Assembly (NCBI GenBank): GCA_024196135.1
Contig: JAMQCK010000846.1
Span: 1 to 14,985, forward strand
Reading direction: 5' to 3'
Length of the DNA: 14,985 nt
Source of the DNA: Pleurotus ostreatus/Saccharomyces cerevisiae fusant
Taxonomy: Eukaryota > Opisthokonta
In this document: positions 1 through 7,843 of the stretch, in pieces
Position numbering within the stretch: the first letter of the stretch is position 1
How the letters are laid out: the number at the start of each line of letters is the position of its first letter
Notes under the pieces: model-generated
What the model saw: the letters and a program-made list of their open reading frames with translations, nothing else
Database searches by the model: none
What the model was told of the DNA's origin: nothing
Made by a program: the position numbers and the translations under genes

Positions 1-628
1 GCTACATCTCCGAGACCTGGAAGTCCCTGCCCGAGCAGGAAAAGTCGGTGCGCACGCCCACATTCACGAGCCTCCGCTCGATCTGACGCGTCTACGCTCT
101 GCAGAGCTACGAGGCCAAGGCGGCGAAGCTCAAGCACGACTACGAGGATGCCGCCAGGGAGTACGGTGGCGCGAACGGCAAGCCGGTGGAGGTGCGCGAT
201 CTTCGCTGCAAGCACATACCCCCGTCTCACTCACACACCCACAGCCACCCAAGGGGGTCAAGAAGCCCACGCCTGTCGCCAAGCCTGCGTCCGTTGCCAA
301 GCCCGTCGACAGCGACGAGGAAGAGTCGGGCTCCGAGGAGGAGGCCCCTGCGCCCAAGCCCGTTGCTCCCAAGTCCTCTGCCACCAAGCCTACCGCCCCT
401 AAGGTGTCCGCGAAGCCCGCCAGCAAGGCCAAGGCTAAGCCTGCTGCTGTTGTTGAGGACTCCGAGGAGGAAGACGAGTCCTCGGATGACGAACCGCCTG
501 CCAAAAAAGCTCCCGCATCAAAAAAGCAGGCTCAGCGCCAGGAGGAATCGAGCGGCGATGAAGATTCCGAGGAGGACGAGATTGAACAACCCCCGCCCCC
601 TTCTAAGCGCGGCAAGAAGGGCAAGTAA
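1..628 (+). CDS. HMG-box protein, 3' part (N-terminus outside window)
   Basis: Three exons are visible: up to 47, 105-191 and 245-628 (stop TAA at 626-628). They are separated by GT-AG introns 48-104 (57 bp, CTGAC branch site) and 192-244 (53 bp), both in phase 0. The first two exons encode the second half of an HMG box: YISETWKSLPEQEKS followed by SYEAKAAKLKHDYEDAAREY, the classic helix 2-helix 3 pattern with W, the P-x-x-E-K turn and the Y-x-x-K-A-x-x-x-x-x-x-Y spacing. The remaining 128 codons are low-complexity: KP/AP-rich linker, three acidic Ser/Glu/Asp clusters and a basic GKKGK end. HMGB/Nhp6-type proteins bend DNA non-specifically in chromatin; an acidic tail usually modulates binding. 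The family call is firm; which HMG paralogue it is cannot be told without the N-terminus. Confidence 0.85.
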   Translation, partial: LHLRDLEVPARAGKVGAHAHIHEPPLDLTRLRSAELRGQGGEAQARLRGCRQGVRWRERQAGGGARSSLQAHTPVSLTHPQPPKGVKKPTPVAKPASVAKPVDSDEEESGSEEEAPAPKPVAPKSSATKPTAPKVSAKPASKAKAKPAAVVEDSEEEDESSDDEPPAKKAPASKKQAQRQEESSGDEDSEEDEIEQPPPPSKRGKKGK

Positions 629-1422
629 GCACCGGTGTTCTATCGAAGACGTGCGGAGCCATCGCCGACGCATTCGGACGCCGTGCTTGCGCATGCCGCG
701 ACATACTTCAGACTTCATACAAAGACTTTACTCCCGCATACGAAGAACGCCAAACGTGCCACCCACCTCCTATTCTTGAACGAAGTTGTATACCTTTGCG
801 CCCAACGCCCAATTCTATCCCTTCCGCCTGCCAAATACTTTACGCTTCAACATCGTATCTTCGATATTTTACACCTTCATCTAGTGTCCTACGCCGTCGC
901 GTCCGACGCCCCTGCCACCGTGGCGTCTCTAGCGGCTTTTCTCGTCTTGGGTTCGAGGGTGCTCCGACCTCGGCCTCAAGCTTTGCTTTTCTGGCTATCA
1001 CGGTCTACCTGCCTTGGCTTCGAGGCTGCCGGATCGCCCTTTACTCTCTTCCCTTGCTCAGAGCTTCACTACACGCACACGATGTCTTTACTACCACCCT
1101 TTGCATGCGAACAAAATCCACGTCGACGAAGCTTTGCTTTCCCTTGAATGTTTGTCGAGAACTGGTGGTCAGAATGATTCGATATTGCCATGGTAAGCTG
1201 TCGTGTGCACGGGGTCTGCATACGATGCCTGCATGAACCCAGTGACCCTTTGTGTCGTGGCGCTGGAATTATGCAGCTCGTTCCAGGTTACAAGGCAGCA
1301 TGGACCGCCGCGCGCGTTACATAGGCCCGAGCGGCACAAGGTTTTCTTTGTACCTTCCGCTTCTTGCTCCTGACTGCGACCAACACATGCTGTGTCTCAA
1401 TTCTCCCGAACCTCTACGCACC
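629..1422. other. Intergenic stretch without supported gene
   Basis: This is the 3' flank of the HMG gene and the 5' flank of the NTPase gene. It is pyrimidine-rich and open in several frames, but the translations show no family motif, no consistent frame and no convincing splice pattern. Open reading at 1252-1422 runs in frame into the NTPase start, so a longer N-terminus for that gene is possible but unsupported. Confidence 0.5.
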
Positions 1423-2104
1423 ATGTCACATCCTTCTTGGTGCGTTTCTCATTCTAGAGACGCTATAGCAGACAAGAGCGCTGACCTTCATACAATGACA
1501 GTCCTGCAAAGCTTCCCGACGATGTTTGGCACATACTGGACGAGTTCCGACAAGCGCTACATGACAACGCCGAGCGGCCTTACCGGACTCCAACTCCCGA
1601 GGAAGGCGAGGAGGATACGACGCCTGCATGGCGTGAGCATGTCGCGCAATTCGCACTCGTGCCAATTGGGAGATTTTATGGCTCGCCTGCTGAACCTGCG
1701 TTGGTGGGCAACACCCACGCCCATATCAGCAAACAGGCGAGCGAAACTATGGAGCACAATATCGCCCACGTATATCGCAAGGGTGAACCCACGTGCGTAC
1801 TCTGAACCTACCGAGCATTGTCCTCTGCCTATTGTTGATGCATACCTTCACTCAGATTTCTCATTGATTCAAACGGATCCGGGAAGACGGCTACTCTCTT
1901 GCAAGGCCTACGCAAACACTGGGGCTTCTACTTCAGCTCATGCTTGCGCGATTTTGCAAGCGCAGACCTTTGGGAGATTGTACGCGACCGGGAACGGTTC
2001 AGGAAAGCTCATTTCCTTCAGTTGGCAGAAAGGCGGTTCCACAACGTTTTCCTCGCTCGCCTGCTGCTCCTTCACGTCTTCGCGGAAACCCTCAGCGTGA
2101 AGCA

Positions 2105-2121
2105 CCCCCCCCCCCCCCCCC
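2105..2121. repeat. Homopolymer of 17 C inside an exon
   Basis: Seventeen consecutive C lie within exon 3 of the NTPase gene and encode a run of five prolines just after the P-loop region. The reading frame is intact across it as given, because the frame continues to the donor at 2187. Such a run is prone to slippage in the genome and to length errors in sequencing. Confidence 0.9.
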
Positions 2122-4374
2122 GGATAGGCGCGAGATATCTGGAACTCCGTACAACTCTCCTTTCAGCGCGGTTCAGACTATCCACTGTAATTGTGGACGG
2201 CATTGGCCAGACTTGGGCCCGTTTCATCGATATCTGACCGCGAGAGGGAGATCATGCGCGACACGGTCTCTAGCCTGCGAGTACTGCTGGGGAATGACGA
2301 CCTTCACCTGTTCTGCGTCTTCGATGACTGTGAATTCGCTCAAGAAAGGCGATTCGGAGAGGGAATTAACCTCGATTGGAAGAGTGGACTCTCGGTTATC
2401 GGCGATTTCTGCACCGCGTTTCCGTGGCTGACACCCGTCTTTTCGGGCGCTCGTGACGGGGTCCCAAGAAGTCTCAGGTCTTTGTTTAGTTCACCTGGTT
2501 CAGTGGACTCCAGCACTGGTGTCTCCAGTCCCGAGGATATTCGCGTCTTCCTACGCTCTTATCTTCCCCCGTCGCTGGTGGCGTCTGACGCAGGAGAATT
2601 ATTGCTGGAACGTGCAGGGGTTTGGCTTCGTGGGCGGTAAGTCGCTTTCGTTACCTGATTGCTTTACAACTGATACGCCTACCAGTCACAAACCGAGCGC
2701 TGACTTCGTGCAGTTCTAACTGAAAGGCACGCCGATGACCGTGGTCGATGCGTCTCACGCATGCCTACATAATTTTCTGCAATGGCAAGCCCATTCTTAT
2801 TCCTCATGACGAGATGCAGCTGGCGGCGGACAAAGAAACGGATGCAGAGGGGTATCAATTCGAGCCCAGTCACCACCAGTATACACGAGGACTTCGTTTT
2901 GAACAGAGTGAGTTCCTTTGCTGAATGGCTCACGCCTGACGCCCTGCTTGTTCAAATCCATCTCTCACCTATTCCTGCATCTCAGTCCTTCAAGCGCGTG
3001 CTATCCTGCATCGCATCCTCTACCAGTACCTTGTACTCGGGCACTCCAAATTTGCGAACTTCAGGCCCTGAGTATAGCTGGCTCGTCCACAGCGGCCTCA
3101 GATACTTCGCCGATGACAATGCGTCGCAGGTCGTCATCGACGAGCCAATCATCCTCGTCTACGCGGCCCACCGACTCTGCCTGAAGCAACACTCTTGGGG
3201 GCACGACCGGACGTTCTTCAGCCACAAGCTCATCTATAACCCCGACCAGCCTGCCTTCGCGAGCGCGCGCGAGCACACCGTTCTGCTCCTCTCGCGGATC
3301 CTCGCCACCCCACGCGGGCCTGCCGAGGCATTCATCTTCCCAGGAGAAGAGGCCCCAGAATGGGCGCACCGGTACTCGGACCTCGTCGAGTTGAGGCCGG
3401 GTGTGTGGAATACTGGCGATGCCAGGTATCGCACCGCTCGACACGCTGATTATCCGGCGTCTGCAGTGCTTCCTCTCGCCACGGACGGGACCTCTTATGC
3501 AACAACGCTGTCTTGGCTCCGTCACGAGCACGAGACTGCGTTCTGCCTGCTGCCGGACCCGACAGCATTCATCTTCGCGCTGCGGCGGTTCGACGGCGAC
3601 TACCTCTGGGTCATCGTGCGCGTTGGACCCTCCGCCTACTGCGGTCCGCGTAAAAGTGGCTTGGGGCGATATTTCGTAAGCGAAGACAAGGTGCGCTTCT
3701 GTTTCATTCTCCCAATACCTAGCATGCTTATCGTCGTTAAAGACAGCCGATACATCTGAAGCGCTCTCCCTCCTGGCCTCCCTCCCGAACCCCTGCAAAG
3801 CACTCGGTGATCTCCCCATACTCGAAGTTGCGATGCCGATTCCCGACCCGAACGCTCCCAACCGCCTCGAGCGACTCAATCATCGCCGCTATGAGTCGCC
3901 CTATGGCTCGCCTCGCTCGCCCAGACCCACCGAGTACCGGACTGTCACCGTAAACCCCACCCTCGTCCAGTTCACAGAAGCGGTGCTGGAGGAGGCAACG
4001 CTGACCGAGCAGGAAGACGAAGAGTCCTGGATTCTGTCCCGTATGGTGGCCAACGTCGTCGGCGAGACGAGCATATCGCCCGACAGGCACGGAAGGCGGA
4101 GGAAGGTGGTCTCGCCACTTTCTCAATTTGACGCGGAGGGAAGTCCACGTTCTCCCTCGCAATCCGGCGCGCAGGCAGCTGTGCTGGAAGACTTGCCGTC
4201 GAATCCATCATCTGTCGCAAGCTCGCAACATACCACTCAGTTGAAAGTGAGGGATGCGAGCCATGTCTTGACGGGAAATGCTTCGAAGCGCAAAAGATTG
4301 GAAGCATCTGCGGAGTCGAAGCCGACGTCTGACGAGTTGCCACCGGCCTGCAAACGCTCTAGGGTTGACTCTTG

Positions 4375-4382
4375 GTCGCCCA
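4375..4382. repeat. Target-site duplication, left copy (GTCGCCCA)
   Basis: GTCGCCCA immediately precedes the left terminal inverted repeat and is repeated exactly after the right one at 5035-5042. Because the repeat ends resemble the flanks, a symmetric 10 bp duplication (GGTCGCCCAC) is also possible. The 8 bp reading fits the hAT superfamily. Confidence 0.85.
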
Positions 4383-4458
4383 CAAGGGGTGGCCGATCAT
4401 AAAATCCCGTACATCGTCCGGCTCGCGTGAAAGCCACGTGTGGAGCGCCTCGAGGCTG
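4383..4458 (+). repeat. Left terminal inverted repeat, 76 bp
   Basis: This is the exact reverse complement of 4959-5034 over all 76 bases, starting CAAGGGGTGG. It contains a CACGTG at 4435-4440 (and in the mirror copy) and the stop codon now used by the NTPase reading frame. Confidence 0.95.
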
Positions 4459-4958
4459 AAAGGCAGTGAAAGTCACACATGTCACAATGCACGTTCAACT
4501 TAAAGGTTGCAGACAAAGTGCTTCCTCGAACTCTTCACCCGTCCAAACCCCATCTATATAGATCCTGGATGGTTTGCAGGTATACAACCTAATTTAATGT
4601 GTCTTCCGACACCGTTACCTGCTTGCACGGTTCGAAAGAGTGATCAAGGGTGACCGAGGGAAAGGTGTGGACGAGGCGAACTAACCGAGCTAGACAAGGC
4701 CAAGGGACTTTAGCATTACATATTCTGAGCAGTAATGTGGATGAAGGACGTGCATTGGGGTCGATGTAATGAGCCTGAGAGCTGCCGCAAGGATGTAGAA
4801 CACGGATTTGGGGGTAAGGACGATCCATATAAAGCTTCAAAGGCGCACTCCGCGATGTGCAGTAGATGGTAAAGCTGTACAGAACAGAATAGGCCCTGAA
4901 GCCCGTGTAACGGGACGTAGGCAAAGGTGTGAACTGACGAGCCGTTTTGCACAGCCGG

Positions 4959-5034
4959 CAGCCTCGAGGCGCTCCACACGTGGCTTTCACGCGAGCCGGA
5001 CGATGTACGGGATTTTATGATCGGCCACCCCTTG
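4959..5034 (-). repeat. Right terminal inverted repeat, 76 bp
   Basis: This is the exact reverse complement of 4383-4458 and ends CCACCCCTTG. It is directly followed by the second copy of the target-site duplication. Confidence 0.95.
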
Positions 5035-5042
5035 GTCGCCCA
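5035..5042. repeat. Target-site duplication, right copy (GTCGCCCA)
   Basis: Exact copy of 4375-4382. Immediately downstream, in the NTPase reading frame continued across the empty site, a TGA occurs at 5048-5050, which marks the likely pre-insertion end of that gene. Confidence 0.85.
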
Positions 5043-5050
5043 CGCCATGA

Positions 5051-5868
5051 AAGTGTGTGATTCGTTTTTGATATCCTTGTACACCTTGCCGTTGATACTG
5101 TACCACTGTGCTTGATACGATGCTGTACGATTTCCTGCTTGAGATGATGTTGTGCAGCTCGGCTTGATGCGTTGGATCTATATATCTTGACTGACAGTGA
5201 ACCCTGCCTTTCGCAGACTATGGCGTTGGTAAGTGTATAGTCTTACAGGCGGGTATAAGGCGACGTACCCAGAGGTATCATCGTCCAAGCGCAATTCAGA
5301 CAAGGGCAGGACATTGTATAGGTCGCGAATCTCGCGCAAGAACTTGAATGTCACTTGAAGAACGCCACACTGTCTCGAAGTCATGATTGGGGACGAGGAG
5401 ACTAGAGTCGGGGCGCAGCGCGCATCACCCCTCCATCTGGGTAGACGGGCACTCAGACCAGTTCTGCAGCCTCTGGATCTTCTCGAGCACTTCTCTAGCG
5501 CACCATGGTCGACGGTGTGTTTGCCAGATCGGTCCAGGTCAAAAATGCACGAAGAAAGGACGCACCGGCCTGAGCACACGAACCCAGGCCGCTGATCAGG
5601 CTGCATATATTTTTTGCGTACCCGCCCGAAGACAAGGCTGACTGTAATCAAGCTTTGGAGATACCGTTCACTTTGGGGTAGGCATTTCTTCAGGACAGCA
5701 GGCGCAAAGCGATGTTGCAAGGGTTGAGTGTATGATACAGATGGAGAGCGGAGACGAGATATGAGGACAGACACGATCGACGGCCTGGACGAACGGGATG
5801 AGTCCTATTCACAGATAGGTCAGCTCCCCGGCGCGAGGACAGAAGAGCATGACGTACCGAGAGCTTGG
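5051..5868. other. Mostly non-coding stretch; possible minus-strand coding remnants
   Basis: No complete gene is supported. On the minus strand two segments look protein-like: 5425-5540 (helical, with WCAREVLEKIQRLQNW) and 5269-5384 (ATG at 5382-5384, with FKFLREIRDLYNVLP and then a GTACGT donor at 5268). I could not splice them into one frame: the natural 59 bp intron from the GTGATG donor puts the second segment out of phase. They may be remnants of an unrecognised gene, or chance. SPT4's 3' flank also falls here. Confidence 0.3.
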
Positions 5869-6344
5869 CTAATCCTGGTCTGTACCATCCCTCGGCCTGT
5901 ACTTGATCCCCCGTGCCTCCAGAGTCTCCTCCATCTCCTGGCCTATTCTCCCCTTCACGCGCACCGCATACATCCCGCGTACTTGTTTCGCTATACAAAC
6001 AAGGTGATGAGCCTCACGTCTTCCGCACCACGCCGCGTCCTCCTCCACTAGACCCCTTCCCCACGCATTTGTATTCAAATCTAGCACTCACCCGTCCTCT
6101 GCCACCGCGCAACCCAGCTCTGCTCGGGGTCGATCACCGCAATCACGCCCTCAAACTGGTTCGTCGTGTACATCTGCACCCTGTCCAGCGAGCCCCGCAG
6201 CTGCAGGACCTCGTCGCAGTTGGGGCACCCGTGCCGCTTGAAGTCAGCGGATGTCTGGATGAGCGAGCAGAGCATGCACGCGCGCAGGTGCCGCGTTGTC
6301 TTGGGCCCCGGGATTGAGGCTTGTCCGGAGAGGAGTTCGGCCAT
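5869..6344 (-). CDS. SPT4: Transcription elongation factor Spt4
   Basis: Two exons on the minus strand, 6344-6092 and 5990-5869 (stop TAG at 5871-5869), joined over a 101 bp GTGAGT...TATAG intron (6091-5991, phase 1). The product is 124 aa, slightly longer than usual Spt4 (about 100-120). It has the four-cysteine zinc site (C23-x2-C26 and C40-x2-C43, in LRACMLCSLIQT and KRHGCPNCDE), then NQFEGVIAVIDPEQSWVARW and, after the intron, GMYAVRVKGRIG and KYRPRD, all diagnostic. Spt4 pairs with the NGN domain of Spt5 (DSIF) and clamps RNA polymerase II during elongation in the nucleus. The start at 6344 was chosen because family similarity begins close behind it; an upstream in-frame ATG at 6419 would add 25 hydrophobic residues unlike the family. 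It is transcribed divergently from the tRNA gene 204 bp away. Confidence 0.95.
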
Positions 6345-6547
6345 GGTGCGTGTGCTGGTGTTGGTAAATGAGATGGGTGAGGGGATTGGGACAAGGTGGA
6401 AGAACGGGAAGAAGACCACTAGTCGTGAGCGTCGATGATGGTGGTGAGAGTCAAGAGCAAGGGAGTAAGGACAATGTGGCGTAAGTGCTAGATTTGGGCT
6501 TTCCGCACAAAAGCGATCGATATTACCGTACAGTGATGCTCTCTTAA

Positions 6548-6629
6548 GGCACTATGGCGGAGTGGTTAACGCGAGAGATTAGAAATCTCTTCCTCTCTGA
6601 GGGCGCAGGTTCGAATCCTGCTGGTGTCG
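6548..6629 (+). tRNA. tRNA-Ser (anticodon AGA)
   Basis: An 82 nt class II tRNA without intron. Acceptor stem GGCACTA pairs with TGGTGTC (two G-U), discriminator base G as in serine tRNAs. The D arm is GCG-loop-CGC with AGTGGTTAA, and the anticodon arm is AGAGA-TTAGAAA-TCTCT. There is a long variable arm and the T arm is GCAGG-TTCGAAT-CCTGC. The anticodon AGA reads UCU, UCC and UCA after wobble modification. The internal A and B boxes are as expected for Pol III; CCA is not encoded. Confidence 0.96.
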
Positions 6630-6659
6630 TTTGGTAGTCAAACTCGGTCTTCTGTCCAA

Positions 6660-6664
6660 TTTTT
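6660..6664 (+). terminator. Pol III terminator (T5)
   Basis: First run of five T on the coding strand after the tRNA-Ser, 31 nt beyond its 3' end. Only shorter T runs occur before it. Confidence 0.6.
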
Positions 6665-7843
6665 GATGAGCGAATTGATAGTTGGAACGTGGCACCCACG
6701 GCCGCCAAGAAGGCGAGTTTTGTTCTCCATAGCATCGGAGATGGACCATTGCATGCGGGTCAGCTTTTTCTTACCATATGCTTTCACGCGCGCGAAGTGC
6801 TCAGTGTGCACTGTGCCCGTCCATTGCTCGGATTCAGCTTGAATACCCCGCCCAGAGACTTTGCATAGCGCTTTAGATGGAAGGTGAGAGAAGAAATGGT
6901 GGCTATTGGTATCCATATATCTTCCTGAGGAGGGCAGGCGACCCAGGCCGAAGAGACGAGTTGACTGTTGAGCGGCGATTGCCGAATTTCGAAGTTGGGC
7001 GTGACTCTGATCACTATGTCGCATTGGAAGTTCGTGTTCCGTTCGCCGAAATCGCCATTTTGCGCGAGTTGGACGGTGAACATGCACAATATTGTGGTGC
7101 CTCAATTGAGCACCAGACAGATTGTTATTCCCCCTACTTGACCAGCGATCCTCACAATTGACTACACAGCAGCTCACATGAATTCTCATCGGGGCGGACT
7201 TCCCTAGCATTAGAAGGCTACGAAGCCTCGTTCTTGCTCCTTTCACTTGTCTGGATCGAATGAATGATTCTATTCGTCAAACACGCGAACTCTACCTTGT
7301 AAGTGATCGATTTCATTGCCGTATGGACTCATCTACTGATGACAGCGCTTCAGTCAATTCAGAAGCCTGCACGGTTCGCTGACTCTGCAGCTCCTGCTAC
7401 GCCCACCCAGTTTCTGCGCCACAGACTGGAAGGCCGACGAGGTGCACCGATGTATACTGAAGTTCGTCTAAACCAAGTCTTGAATTAAGCGTAGCTGATG
7501 CTGCTTGCCGGTGGCAGGGCGTCGCGTTTAGCTGTGCGAAGGCGTCGAGAACAACCCGCTGCGAGGGCCCTGGCAGTCCGGAGGAGCTCCGTTATCTGCT
7601 CTCCGTGAATGGAGGAGGAGGCCAGGGGGCGTGCGGTGGGCGTGTGCGCCACGAAACCGCAGCAAACCGCTCGAAATCGCCGCGGATAGGCGGGCCGAGT
7701 GGCCGGCGGCGTTATCTGGCTGGTGTTTGTCATCTGTGAGCTCATGCAGGCCTCGCGCGCGCGTCCCTCACTGCGACCTATTTATCGGCTTATCGACCGT
7801 CGCACATCCCTTTCCCTTTGTCCTTCCCCGCCATCACACCACC
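6665..7843. other. Intergenic stretch without supported gene
   Basis: About 1.2 kb between the tRNA gene and the MFS gene. Moderately long open frames overlap on both strands at 6638-7246, but none shows a motif, a good start context or a coherent exon chain. The last 350 bases are GC-rich and lead into the pyrimidine-rich leader of the MFS gene. Confidence 0.5.
7779..7785 (+). promoter_or_regulatory. TATA-like box before the MFS gene
   Basis: TATTTAT lies about 60 bases before the MFS ATG and is followed by a CT-rich leader ending CACCACC just before ATG. Spacing is compatible with a short leader. This is a sequence resemblance only. Confidence 0.3.

Larger units (their letters stand above)
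1423..4402 (+). pseudogene. CRN-like P-loop NTPase gene, probably decaying; C-terminus rewritten by a transposon
   Basis: Exons with good splice signals: 1423-1439, 1502-1792, 1856-2186, 2245-2636, 2686 onward, up to 2907, 2986 to about 3065, about 3066-3690 (donor GTGCGC at 3691, or the stronger GTAAGC at 3676) and 3743-4402. ATG 1423 has A at -3. Exon 3 opens with a strand plus Walker A (FLIDSNGSGKT, K near residue 113), then KHWGFYF, a hallmark of large Agaricomycete CRN-like/STAND-like NTPases. A Walker B-like LFCVFDD lies at 2308-2328, then YLPPSL and WLRGR. Later conserved pieces are the DEP-I-I-L-V-Y-A-A helix and LWVIV. The tail is Ser/Pro-rich with basic clusters (KRKR, CKRSR) suggesting nuclear entry. 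No N-terminal LFLAK domain is seen. Breaks: in-frame TAA at 2717-2719, a +1 shift near 2790-2807 and a +1 shift near 3065-3072. Alternatives are odd introns (2708-2789, 3033-3072) or sequencing errors. Family assignment is from memory of motifs. Confidence 0.6.
4383..5034. mobile_element. Non-autonomous DNA transposon (hAT-like, MITE-type), 652 bp
   Basis: The element has perfect 76 bp terminal inverted repeats (4383-4458 and 4959-5034) flanked by an 8 bp direct duplication. Its ends start CAAGGGGTGG and fit the hAT end consensus YARNG; 8 bp duplications are also typical of hAT. The about 500 bp interior has no reading frame resembling a transposase, so it would depend on an enzyme supplied in trans. 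It sits inside the last codons of the NTPase gene, and its left repeat supplies the present stop codon TAA at 4400-4402. Identical repeats suggest recent insertion. Alternative: a Mutator-like element with a 10 bp duplication and long repeats; superfamily is less certain than the transposon call. Confidence 0.85.

Noticed and set aside
130..504. Minus-strand open frame of 124 codons rich in Ser, Ala and Leu
   Set aside because: It is the antisense shadow of the acidic/lysine-rich HMG tail and has no motif of its own.
1252..2100. Long plus-strand open frame of 282 codons
   Set aside because: It stays open through two clear introns but is out of frame with the Walker A and HWGFYF motifs. The spliced model explains the region far better.
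2097..2166. Alternative 70 bp intron GTGAAG...TTTCAG removing the poly-C run
   Set aside because: It leads to a TAA at 2188-2190. Intron 2187-2244 (GTAATT, CTGAC branch) keeps the frame and joins two protein-like segments.
2637..2726. Longer intron ending at the CTAACTGAAAG acceptor
   Set aside because: The branch and acceptor look excellent, but the frame then stops at 2770 and loses the family-like segment. The 49 bp intron 2637-2685 was preferred.
4589..4990. Minus-strand open frame inside the transposon as a transposase
   Set aside because: The 133-codon translation has no hAT dimerisation or catalytic motifs and runs into the terminal repeat.
6877..7161. Plus-strand open frame of 94 codons, and overlapping minus-strand frames at 6638-7246
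   Set aside because: Both strands are open over the same bases with no motif, no exon chain and no good start, so neither is supported.
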